The position numbers and the translations under genes were made by a program. Positions 1 through 6,379 of a stretch of DNA of 7,381 nt are shown piece after piece. The number at the start of each line of letters is the position of its first letter. The first letter of the stretch is position 1. This DNA is from Saprospiraceae bacterium. GTDB lineage: Bacteria; Bacteroidota; Bacteroidia; Chitinophagales; Saprospiraceae. A model generated the notes under the pieces. The model ran no database searches. It was not told the DNA's origin and saw only the letters and a program-made list of their open reading frames with translations. Location of the stretch: contig JAHDEQ010000146.1 in the NCBI GenBank assembly GCA_020628755.1, forward strand, positions 3,764 to 11,144. The letters run 5' to 3'.

Positions 1-1
1 A

Positions 2-742
2 ATTGTAGAGACCAATGATGGCAATATCATGATAGTTTCAATTACCAATCCTGAGCCATTAAGTTTTCCTAGAGCAAAACTTACCAAAGTAGATTTAGAC
101 GGCAATATTCTTTTAGAAGCTACTCTTGATGACGACCAAAATGATACAAAAGCCATATTGCCTGATGGCATTTCGGCTACAGCAGATGGAGGCTTTGTTG
201 TTTATGCCACCGATGCAACCGACTATGTTGATTATATTTATAAAACAGATGCAAACGGAAATTTACTTTGGGTAAGCGAATTTGACTGGTCTGGTTTTGG
301 TGGACCTAAAAAAGTATTAGAAAAGCCAAATGGAAATTTGTTGGTCTATGGTTTTTATGCCGACCAATTTTTAAATACACATATCTATGAGTTGAATGCT
401 CAAGGCGAATTGGTCAATCGAACTATTTATACGACAACAGGTAGTAATAGTCAGATTTTCGATGGCTTTACGGCTACTGATGATGGAAACTATGTATTAA
501 TAGCCTTTGAAAACATCCCTTTTTCAAGTGATAACATCTATAAAGTTATCAAAATTGATCCCAATGGCAATGTGATATGGGAAAGAGCATTTGGTGAAAA
601 CGATCAATTTGATAATAACTTAGCTAAAAACATAATTGAAACAAGCAATAATGATTTATTGCTTGTCGGATGTGGCGTGAACAATTTTAGTACGAATTTA
701 GCTTTTGCTCAACGTCTTAATGCTGATGGCATACAAACTCCT
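2..742 (+). other. N-terminal beta-propeller region (at least five blades, incomplete)
   Basis: Five repeats of about 48-57 residues are visible. Each has a strand motif of the form [TS]-x-[DN]-G-[GN]-[FYIL]-[VL]-[VL], seen just before residue 1 and at about residues 51, 99, 150 and 205. It is followed about 25 residues later by a turn and strand of the form K-x-D-x-[ND]-G-N-[ILV]-[LI]-W, for example KIDPNGNVIWERAF. This is the pattern of PQQ-like or delta-60 propeller blades found in many Bacteroidota secreted proteins. Closed propellers usually have six to eight blades, so one or more blades probably lie upstream. Whether the ring closes and what it binds cannot be told from here. Confidence 0.75.
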
Positions 743-3700
743 AATTGTGATGATGAACAGATTGTTCTTCTATCACAAGACGAAGTGGATGCTTGGCCTG
801 GTTGTACTGAAATTGAAGGTACTCTTGTCATCGCTGGCGATGATATTACAGATTTATCTCCTTTAGCTGGACTGACGAAAGCGGGATTTCTCTTCATAAG
901 GGATTGCCCTAATTTAACTAATTTAACAGGCCTCAATGATTTGGAACGGGTTGTTCAGGTTTTTTCAATGGTTCGTTGTCCACAATTGAGTAGTTTAGCA
1001 GAGCTCGACAATTTACTATCTTTTGGTAATCTTACACTCAACGAACTTCCTGTACTAACCTCTTTAGAGGGTTTGGAATCACTAGAAGAAGGAGGTTCGT
1101 TATCGTTTTTTGATTGTGCAATGCTTTCTAATCTTGATGCACTGGGAGCGTCATCATTAGAGTTCGTTAATTCTATTCGGATAACGGATTTCCCTTCGCT
1201 TACATCATTGGATTTTAGCTGGCATATTTTCGATTATATCATAGATTTAAATATTTCTAACAATGAAAATCTCACGTCTATTACAGGCTTTCCACAACTT
1301 ACTTCAGGTAGAGGGAATATCACAATTCAAAATAATCCATTATTAGAAAACATTGATTTTTTAAGTAATCTTGGTTCTATTGGTGACCCTTTCAATGAAT
1401 TTTCAGGAGACGCTCTATCTATCATAAATAATAACTCTCTTACAAACCTAGATGGACTACAAAGTTTATCAAGTGTAGGAAATGTGGTACGAATCATAGA
1501 TAATGAAAACCTTGAAAATTTAGACGGTCTTTCAAATTTAATGTTTGTACCAAATTTATTCGTTTCTATAAACCCCAACCTACAAAGTTGTTGTGGTGTT
1601 TTTCCACTACTTTCTGAGGGAACTTATACAAATGCCAATATCATCAACAATGGTTCATGCAATAGCGTCGAAGATGTCTTAAACTTTTGTCAATCCGATG
1701 ATTGTAACGCTTCTGTTACACTCTCTTCACAAGCAGAAGTAGATACTTGGATTGGATGCGATTCTATAGCTCAAAATCTAACCATTTCAGGAAACGATAT
1801 TGTAGATTTAAGTCCTTTGAGTAACTTGGTACATATCGGCAATGTCCTTACGGTCATTGACAACCCTCTGTTAACAAGTTTAGAAGGACTCAATAATATT
1901 AACACCATAGCTAGTGATATAACGATTCGACGCAATCCAGCATTAGAAGACATTTCTGCACTGAGCAATATAACTACGACAGAATTTCAAATTTTTATCG
2001 ATGACAATGATGCACTTCAAACCTTAAATGGTTTTGAAAACCTAACTGATGTACCAGAATTGATTATTCAAAATAATGACGCTTTATTAAATCTAGCTGC
2101 CCTAAATAATGTCACCAACGCCAGAGGTTCTATACTTATCAGCTCCAATTCGGCTCTACAAAGTCTTGATGCATTTAATCAACTTTCGCAAGTAAATGGA
2201 GACGTTATTATTGCAGGAGCAGAAGCATTGACGAGCCTCAATGCTTTTCATAATTTGACCTCAATTGGTGCTTTCTTGATTATCGCTAGTAATCCATTAT
2301 TGTCTAGCATTGATGGTTTTGAACAACTCCAACAAGTTGGAAATGGAAACAATCCAGCGTTTACTTTTCAAATCGAAAACAATATAAGCCTACAAAATAT
2401 TGATGCCTTTGCCAATTTACAAAGTGTAGATGGCGATTTTATTTTGCAAGATAATCCAAACCTAAATCTCTGCTGTGGCGTTTATCCTATCCTTGATACA
2501 GGAACTATTACTGGAAATATATTTATTGATGCTAATGGTAGTAATTGTAATAATGCTTTTATTATCGAACAAACTTGCCAACCTGACGATTGTAATACTG
2601 TCGTCACTTTATCTTCTCAAGAAGAAGTCAATAATTGGATTGGTTGTGATTCTATTTTTCAACAACTCATTATTTCGGGGCCCGATATTGTAGATTTAAG
2701 TCCTTTAAGTAGTCTGGAATATGTTGAAGGTGCTATTAGCATAAACAGCAATCCAATGTTAGAAAGTCTCGATGGTTTACAAAATGCTACAGTTGGCTTT
2801 TCATTTGGCATCAAAAATAATGATGTATTGACAGACTTGTCGGCGCTTAGTGGTCTCGTGACTATGCAAGGTCAATTGAGCATTGGCAACAATGCTCAAT
2901 TAAGCTCGCTCAATGGCTTACAAAACCTTCAATCAGTCAATGATATAATCATTGAAGACAATCCAAACTTAACGGACTTGTCGGCACTCAACAATCTTCA
3001 AAACATAGGTATCACTCAAGGAAACGGTTTCATACTTATTATCAACAATGAAAATCTGACTTCTATCAATTCTTTCAATCAACTAACAGAAATTGATAAT
3101 CAATTGATTATTGTGAGCAATCCCAGCCTGACTTCACTTGATGCCTTTGAAAACGTTACTTCCATAGGCCATGTTCTGGTATTCAATGAAAATCCTCAAT
3201 TGATGGATATTTCATCTTTAAGTAACTTAACCAGTGTTGAAGATGAGTTAGTTATTTCAGGAAATATAGCTCTAAGCAACTTAAACGGACTCCAAAACCT
3301 AACAAGTATTGGCAGCCTTACACTTAGCGATAATATTGTCCTAACAGATATATCTGCCCTTGACAATCTGCAAACTATAGATGGCTTTATAAACATTCAT
3401 GGTAACAACGAATTGACTAGCCTCAATGCCTTTAGCCAAATCACTTCTATACCAGGCGATTTAACGATTGATTTCAATAATAGCTTAGAAAACATTGATG
3501 GCTTTAGCAATTTGACGAGTATCGGCGGAAGATTAGATATTCAAAACAATCCAAATTTGAATGAATGTTGTGGTATTTATCCCGTTTTGAGTATAACAGG
3601 TGTTACAGATATTACTATCTCTAACAATGCGCCTGATTGCAATGCTATCAATATCGTGTTTGATGTATGTCAAGTAGATGATTGCAATTTGGATGTAATT

Positions 3701-6220
3701 TTAGAATCACAAGAAGAGGTTGATAATTGGTTGGGTTGTACAGAAATCTTAGGTAGATTAACGATTAATGGAGATGATATTGTTGATTTAACACCATTGA
3801 GTACATTAACTCAGGTGTTTTCAATGCAAATAACATTCAATCCTTTATTAACTACGCTCAATGGATTAGAAAATATCACGAGTATGGGAGGGAGCTTGGC
3901 CATAGGCAACAATCCTTCTTTAACTGATATTAGTGCTTTGCAAAATATTACTTCTATTGAGGGCGGCTTTGTCATTATCGAGAATGAAAGCTTGGATGAT
4001 TTAAGTGGTTTGTCTGGATTGACAGCAGTTGGAACCAATAGTTTTAACTTGATAAGTGACAACGAAAACTTATCAAGTCTTACTGGATTAGAGAACTTAA
4101 CAGAGATAAGACAATTCAATATCGAAAATAATCCTAGCCTTGTATCAATTAGCGGAATTGCCAATGCCGATAGTCTTAACATTGTTGGTATTTTTAATAA
4201 TCCTAGCCTCCTTAGCCTAGAGGGCTTGGAGGGAAATACTGAAATTCTGTCTTTGATTATCTCTCAAAATACAGCACTAAGCAATGTAGATGGGCTTAGT
4301 GACCTACAAACTGCAGGTTTGCTAGTTCTTGCCAATTTAACTAATCTTACAAGTGTGCAGGGTTTACAATCTTTAGAAAATGTAGGGGATTTATTTATTC
4401 AAAACAATGCCAATCTTACAGACCTCAATGGTTTGGAAAATTTAAGCTCTGCTCAATCTTTAACCATAATGGATAATCCTCAACTCTCCGATTGCTGCGG
4501 TATTTATCCCTTGCTCAATGAAGGAATAGTACTGGATCAAGTTAATATTGCAAACAATCCTAGCCCTTGTAGCAATCAATCTCAAGTAGTCAATTTCTGC
4601 GATGATGGAATGCTCAATGGTTCTGATATTGAATTGACTATTACACCTAATTTTACGCAATACAGCATCAATCAAGATATCGTTTTTACGGTCGAAATCT
4701 CCAATACGGGTACTGAAACAGCTACTAATATACGAGCCAATGCTCCTGGTTGGACAGGAGGCAACTACAACCAAGATGTAGTACTCACAGGTGCTCGTAA
4801 TCTGACACCTGAAATACCTTCTTTTTATGGTACAGTTGCACGCTTTATCGAAATCCCTTCACTTGCTCCAGGGCAAACCGTACGCTACGAAGTAGCAATG
4901 TACATCTTAGTGGAAGACCAAACGCTCGAATTTCGTGCCCAAGTCTTTGCAATGGATGGCTTAGATATTGATTCCTCTCCTAGTTTCACTTCTTTTGATA
5001 CTCCAAGCGAAGATGACGAATCGCTCGTCATCCTCACGCCTGTTGATGGGAATACAACACTTGCAGATTTGAGCTTGCAATTATCGTCCGACAAATTTTA
5101 TATCAATGCTGGCGAAGAAATAACTTATACCTTAACCCTAACCAACGACGGCCCAGACGCTGCTAGCGGTATCCGTATTAATCATAGACAATCATCCGAT
5201 GCAACTTATGTAGGGCATACCCTAAATGCAGGAGAATATAATCCAACTGATGCGGTATGGACAGTTGGCAATCTTGCATCTGGCAATTCTGTCACGCTCA
5301 ACCTAACCCTTACAATAGATGCCTTTGGTGCATTTCCTCCTTTTGTTCAACTTAGTAGAAGTGATATTTACTTTGAAGTCATAAGCGTTAATGAAAATGA
5401 CCCAGATTCAGCACCTAATAATACTTTTTCAGTTTCCTTTTTCAGTAATGAAGACGATGAAGCCTTACTTTTTGTTTATGATGCAAGCACTCAACCCGCT
5501 ACAAGTCCTGATTTGGAGTTGAGTCTTACAGTAGATGATACAGAATACACCTTATTTGATTATGTAACTTATACGCTTACCGTAACCAATACAGGAGATG
5601 CTGATGCTGGACGAACCAAGATTGATTGGCAAGTTCCCGAAGGACTTGCACATCATGAAGCAATTGTAAGCTCAGGTCAATATTTTAGCTGGTCAGGCGA
5701 ATGGTTTATTTATCAAGGAATAAAAGCTGGTGAAAGTGAGAGTATTGAATTTACGGTTTGGACAAATGTTGAAGGCGTTCCAATAACGAGTTATGCCCAA
5801 GTAGTTGAAATGGAAGAAGGTCAAGGAGATGCTGATTCTATTGTTGGTAATGGTACTTGTTGTACGCCCAATGAAGATGATGAAGCAGCAGTTACAATTG
5901 GTCAAAACTTTGCTGCACCATTACAATCTCGTTTGGAACAACGTTTTCAACAATTGCAAAAAATTGTGGTACACAATGTGTACCCCAACCCCGCAACAGA
6001 TAATGTTTCGTTTAGCCTTACATCCATTGCAGAAGAAGAAATAGACTACATTGTTTACGGTGTACAAGGTACTGCTATAGGAAAAGGTACACTCGAAGCA
6101 GGGCAAGGAGCAAAAGTTTTACAACTAGATATTACAGATTATCCGACAGGAACGTATTATATTATCTTTAATACCAATACTTATCATCATCCTGTTCGCT
6201 TTGTGAAACAGCAACTCTAA
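2..6220 (+). CDS. Giant T9SS-secreted surface protein: beta-propeller, four LRR modules, three DUF11 repeats, sorting domain (5' partial)
   Basis: The frame is open to the left edge of the window, so the true start is upstream. The ATG at 29 lies inside a propeller motif (T-N-D-G-N-I-M-I-V) and is not a credible start. Residues below are numbered from that ATG. Domain order: PQQ/delta-60-like propeller blades (to about 238); four receptor-L-type LRR modules (239-556, 557-852, 853-1216, 1217-1524); three DUF11/CARDB-like beta-sandwiches (about 1533-1669, 1679-1816, 1827-1957); and a T9SS type A sorting domain (about 1979-2063) with VYPNPATDN near its start. Known for the family: proteins with this tail cross the outer membrane by T9SS and are anchored to the surface or released. 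Inferred role: adhesion or ligand recognition; no catalytic motif is visible. The signal peptide must lie outside the window. The reading frame shows no break across about 6.2 kb. Sure of the secreted modular architecture; ligand unknown. Confidence 0.93.
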   Translation: MVETNDGNIMIVSITNPEPLSFPRAKLTKVDLDGNILLEATLDDDQNDTKAILPDGISATADGGFVVYATDATDYVDYIYKTDANGNLLWVSEFDWSGFGGPKKVLEKPNGNLLVYGFYADQFLNTHIYELNAQGELVNRTIYTTTGSNSQIFDGFTATDDGNYVLIAFENIPFSSDNIYKVIKIDPNGNVIWERAFGENDQFDNNLAKNIIETSNNDLLLVGCGVNNFSTNLAFAQRLNADGIQTPNCDDEQIVLLSQDEVDAWPGCTEIEGTLVIAGDDITDLSPLAGLTKAGFLFIRDCPNLTNLTGLNDLERVVQVFSMVRCPQLSSLAELDNLLSFGNLTLNELPVLTSLEGLESLEEGGSLSFFDCAMLSNLDALGASSLEFVNSIRITDFPSLTSLDFSWHIFDYIIDLNISNNENLTSITGFPQLTSGRGNITIQNNPLLENIDFLSNLGSIGDPFNEFSGDALSIINNNSLTNLDGLQSLSSVGNVVRIIDNENLENLDGLSNLMFVPNLFVSINPNLQSCCGVFPLLSEGTYTNANIINNGSCNSVEDVLNFCQSDDCNASVTLSSQAEVDTWIGCDSIAQNLTISGNDIVDLSPLSNLVHIGNVLTVIDNPLLTSLEGLNNINTIASDITIRRNPALEDISALSNITTTEFQIFIDDNDALQTLNGFENLTDVPELIIQNNDALLNLAALNNVTNARGSILISSNSALQSLDAFNQLSQVNGDVIIAGAEALTSLNAFHNLTSIGAFLIIASNPLLSSIDGFEQLQQVGNGNNPAFTFQIENNISLQNIDAFANLQSVDGDFILQDNPNLNLCCGVYPILDTGTITGNIFIDANGSNCNNAFIIEQTCQPDDCNTVVTLSSQEEVNNWIGCDSIFQQLIISGPDIVDLSPLSSLEYVEGAISINSNPMLESLDGLQNATVGFSFGIKNNDVLTDLSALSGLVTMQGQLSIGNNAQLSSLNGLQNLQSVNDIIIEDNPNLTDLSALNNLQNIGITQGNGFILIINNENLTSINSFNQLTEIDNQLIIVSNPSLTSLDAFENVTSIGHVLVFNENPQLMDISSLSNLTSVEDELVISGNIALSNLNGLQNLTSIGSLTLSDNIVLTDISALDNLQTIDGFINIHGNNELTSLNAFSQITSIPGDLTIDFNNSLENIDGFSNLTSIGGRLDIQNNPNLNECCGIYPVLSITGVTDITISNNAPDCNAINIVFDVCQVDDCNLDVILESQEEVDNWLGCTEILGRLTINGDDIVDLTPLSTLTQVFSMQITFNPLLTTLNGLENITSMGGSLAIGNNPSLTDISALQNITSIEGGFVIIENESLDDLSGLSGLTAVGTNSFNLISDNENLSSLTGLENLTEIRQFNIENNPSLVSISGIANADSLNIVGIFNNPSLLSLEGLEGNTEILSLIISQNTALSNVDGLSDLQTAGLLVLANLTNLTSVQGLQSLENVGDLFIQNNANLTDLNGLENLSSAQSLTIMDNPQLSDCCGIYPLLNEGIVLDQVNIANNPSPCSNQSQVVNFCDDGMLNGSDIELTITPNFTQYSINQDIVFTVEISNTGTETATNIRANAPGWTGGNYNQDVVLTGARNLTPEIPSFYGTVARFIEIPSLAPGQTVRYEVAMYILVEDQTLEFRAQVFAMDGLDIDSSPSFTSFDTPSEDDESLVILTPVDGNTTLADLSLQLSSDKFYINAGEEITYTLTLTNDGPDAASGIRINHRQSSDATYVGHTLNAGEYNPTDAVWTVGNLASGNSVTLNLTLTIDAFGAFPPFVQLSRSDIYFEVISVNENDPDSAPNNTFSVSFFSNEDDEALLFVYDASTQPATSPDLELSLTVDDTEYTLFDYVTYTLTVTNTGDADAGRTKIDWQVPEGLAHHEAIVSSGQYFSWSGEWFIYQGIKAGESESIEFTVWTNVEGVPITSYAQVVEMEEGQGDADSIVGNGTCCTPNEDDEAAVTIGQNFAAPLQSRLEQRFQQLQKIVVHNVYPNPATDNVSFSLTSIAEEEIDYIVYGVQGTAIGKGTLEAGQGAKVLQLDITDYPTGTYYIIFNTNTYHHPVRFVKQQL
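743..1696 (+). repeat. LRR module 1 (receptor-L type, about 11 units)
   Basis: About 318 residues. The N-cap reads LSQDEVDAWPGC, followed by a conserved D-I-T-D-L-S-P-L strand. About eleven units of 22-25 residues follow, with consensus N-P-x-L-[TS]-x-[LI]-x-[GA]-[LF]-x-[NQ]-L. The module closes with a Cys-Cys-Gly cap (Cys 521-522) and two further cysteines (544, 554). It is the most irregular of the four modules: several units have Cys in place of the usual Asn (residues 293, 317 and 363), and two units depart from consensus. The fold is inferred to be a right-handed LRR/L-domain solenoid as in receptor L domains; homology was not tested by search. Confidence 0.82.
1697..2584 (+). repeat. 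LRR module 2 (receptor-L type, about 10 units)
   Basis: About 296 residues, the shortest module. It opens with D-D-C (Cys 559), then VTLSSQAEVDTWIGC (Cys 577) and DIVDLSPLSNL. About ten LRR units follow, several with Phe in place of Leu (N-G-F, D-A-F, D-G-F). It ends with the C-C-G-V-Y-P cap (Cys 815-816) and single cysteines at 840 and 850. The DNA of its N-cap closely matches that of module 3 at a constant offset of 888 bp, which is exactly the length of this module. Confidence 0.85.
2585..3676 (+). repeat. LRR module 3 (receptor-L type, about 13 units)
   Basis: About 364 residues, the longest module. The N-cap has Cys 855 and Cys 873 with VTLSSQEEVNNWIGC between them, then DIVDLSPLSSL. 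About thirteen units follow, for example NPNLTDLSALNNL and NPSLTSLDAFENV. The C-C-G-I-Y-P cap has Cys 1180-1181, with singles at 1204 and 1214. It is 68 residues longer than module 2, which matches three extra units of about 22-23 residues rather than an insertion of unrelated sequence. Confidence 0.85.
3677..4600 (+). repeat. LRR module 4 (receptor-L type, about 11 units)
   Basis: About 308 residues. The N-cap has Cys 1219 and Cys 1237 (ILESQEEVDNWLGC), then DIVDLTPLSTL. About eleven units follow. The C-C-G-I-Y-P cap has Cys 1489-1490, with singles at 1514 and 1524. After the last Cys the chain passes directly into the DUF11-like region rather than into another D-D-C N-cap. Two neighbouring units share a 14-nt identical stretch at 4127-4140 and 4196-4209, spaced 69 nt, which is one 23-residue unit. 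Confidence 0.85.
4625..5035 (+). other. DUF11/CARDB-like beta-sandwich repeat 1
   Basis: Starts DIELTITPNFTQYSINQDIV, then V-E-I-S-N-T-G-T-E-T-A-T-N-I, the hallmark strand-turn of DUF11 or CARDB domains (T-x-x-N-x-G-x-x-x-A). It ends with an acidic S-E-D-D-E-S-L-V-I-L tail. Such repeats are usually spacer or stalk domains in secreted bacterial proteins. The middle of this copy (residues about 1560-1610) is less typical than copies 2 and 3. Confidence 0.75.
5063..5476 (+). other. DUF11-like beta-sandwich repeat 2
   Basis: Starts ADLSLQLSSDKFYINAGEEI, then Y-T-L-T-L-T-N-D-G-P-D-A-A-S-G-I, a textbook DUF11 motif. It is followed by G-x-Y-N-P-T-D-A-V-W-T-V-G-N-L and the acidic end N-E-D-D-E-A-L-L-F-V. 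About 138 residues. Probably a stalk-like spacer between the LRR region and the sorting domain. Confidence 0.85.
5507..5899 (+). other. DUF11-like beta-sandwich repeat 3
   Basis: Starts PDLELSLTVDDTEYTLFDYV, then Y-T-L-T-V-T-N-T-G-D-A-D-A-G. It ends with G-D-A-D-S-I-V-G-N-G-T-C-C-T-P-N-E-D-D-E-A-A-V-T-I. The D-x-D-S...G-N-G...E-D-D-E ending is shared, in weaker form, by the other two copies. This copy alone carries a vicinal Cys pair in that loop. About 131 residues. Confidence 0.82.
5963..6217 (+). other. T9SS type A C-terminal sorting domain
   Basis: The last 85 residues match the Bacteroidota T9SS sorting domain (Por_Secre_tail type): V-Y-P-N-P-A-T-D-N-V-S-F near the start, a central strand Y-I-V-Y-G-V-Q-G, then Y-P-T-G-T-Y-Y-I-I-F and a final H-P-V-R-F-V-K-Q-Q-L strand just before the stop. 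A Gln-rich linker (Q-R-F-Q-Q-L-Q-K) separates it from the last DUF11 repeat. The domain is known to direct export through the outer membrane and is normally cleaved by the sortase PorU. It implies that the organism encodes a T9SS elsewhere. Confidence 0.92.
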
Positions 6221-6228
6221 TATTTTTA

Positions 6229-6279
6229 AACCATATAAGGTATATAAGGACATTTAAGTTCTATATGTCTTATATGGTT
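6229..6279 (+). terminator. Long stem-loop after the giant gene, possible terminator
   Basis: The arms at 6229-6239 and 6269-6279 are perfectly complementary (11 bp, AACCATATAAG with CTTATATGGTT). The stem continues inward in RNA through two G-U pairs and five A-U pairs (6240-6246 with 6262-6268), giving an 18-bp imperfect stem. It begins 8 nt after the stop codon, where a terminator or 3'-end-protecting hairpin is expected. The caveat is that no U-tract follows directly; the nearest run is TATTTTT at 6292-6298. It could instead be a dispersed palindromic element. Confidence 0.45.
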
Positions 6280-6338
6280 ACTTTCCATTCGTATTTTTAA
6301 CCAATCGCTAACAACATCGCAAGTTTTTTTTAGGTATC

Positions 6339-6368
6339 TTGGAATCCATTTTTACGTCAATATTCCAA
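6339..6368 (+). promoter_or_regulatory. Short inverted repeat before the outer-membrane gene
   Basis: TTGGAAT (6339-6345) and ATTCCAA (6362-6368) form a perfect 7-bp inverted repeat with a 16-nt spacer, ending 11 nt before the ATG at 6380. It could be an operator half-site pair or a 5'-leader hairpin that affects translation. A match this short in AT-rich DNA could be chance, so it is recorded only as a candidate. No convincing Bacteroidota -33/-7 promoter pair was found next to it. Confidence 0.2.
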
Positions 6369-6379
6369 AAGCCTAATTT

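Noticed and set aside
29..31. ATG as the start of the giant gene
   Set aside because: It lies inside a propeller blade motif, the frame is open upstream, and no signal peptide follows.
2475..2693. Plus-strand open frame of 72 codons in another frame
   Set aside because: It overlaps the junction of LRR modules 2 and 3, which is strongly supported coding sequence. Its low-complexity hydrophobic product is an out-of-frame shadow.
709..4182. Minus-strand open frames of 65-123 codons antisense to the LRR region (for example 709-936, 1327-1578, 3811-4182)
   Set aside because: They recur at similar places in the repeats because they mirror the periodic LRR codons. None has a recognisable domain, and the + strand is clearly coding.
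743..4600. BspA-like (TpLRR) leucine-rich repeats
   Set aside because: The unit consensus N-P-x-L-T-x-L-x-G-L-x-N-L, with defined Cys caps, fits receptor-L-type repeats and not the BspA/TpLRR consensus.
743..4600. CRISPR-like or tandem DNA repeat array
   Set aside because: The periodicity is in codons for a 22-24 residue protein repeat. The DNA units are diverged and stay in frame, with no constant repeats and unique spacers.
4460..4774. Minus-strand open frame of 104 codons
   Set aside because: It overlaps the end of LRR module 4 and the first DUF11 repeat on the opposite strand, with no domain or translation signal of its own.
6335..6342. TATCTTGG as a Bacteroidota -7 promoter element (TAnnTTTG)
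   Set aside because: One of the fixed positions mismatches and no TTTG-like -33 element lies at the right spacing. The T-run upstream is too close.
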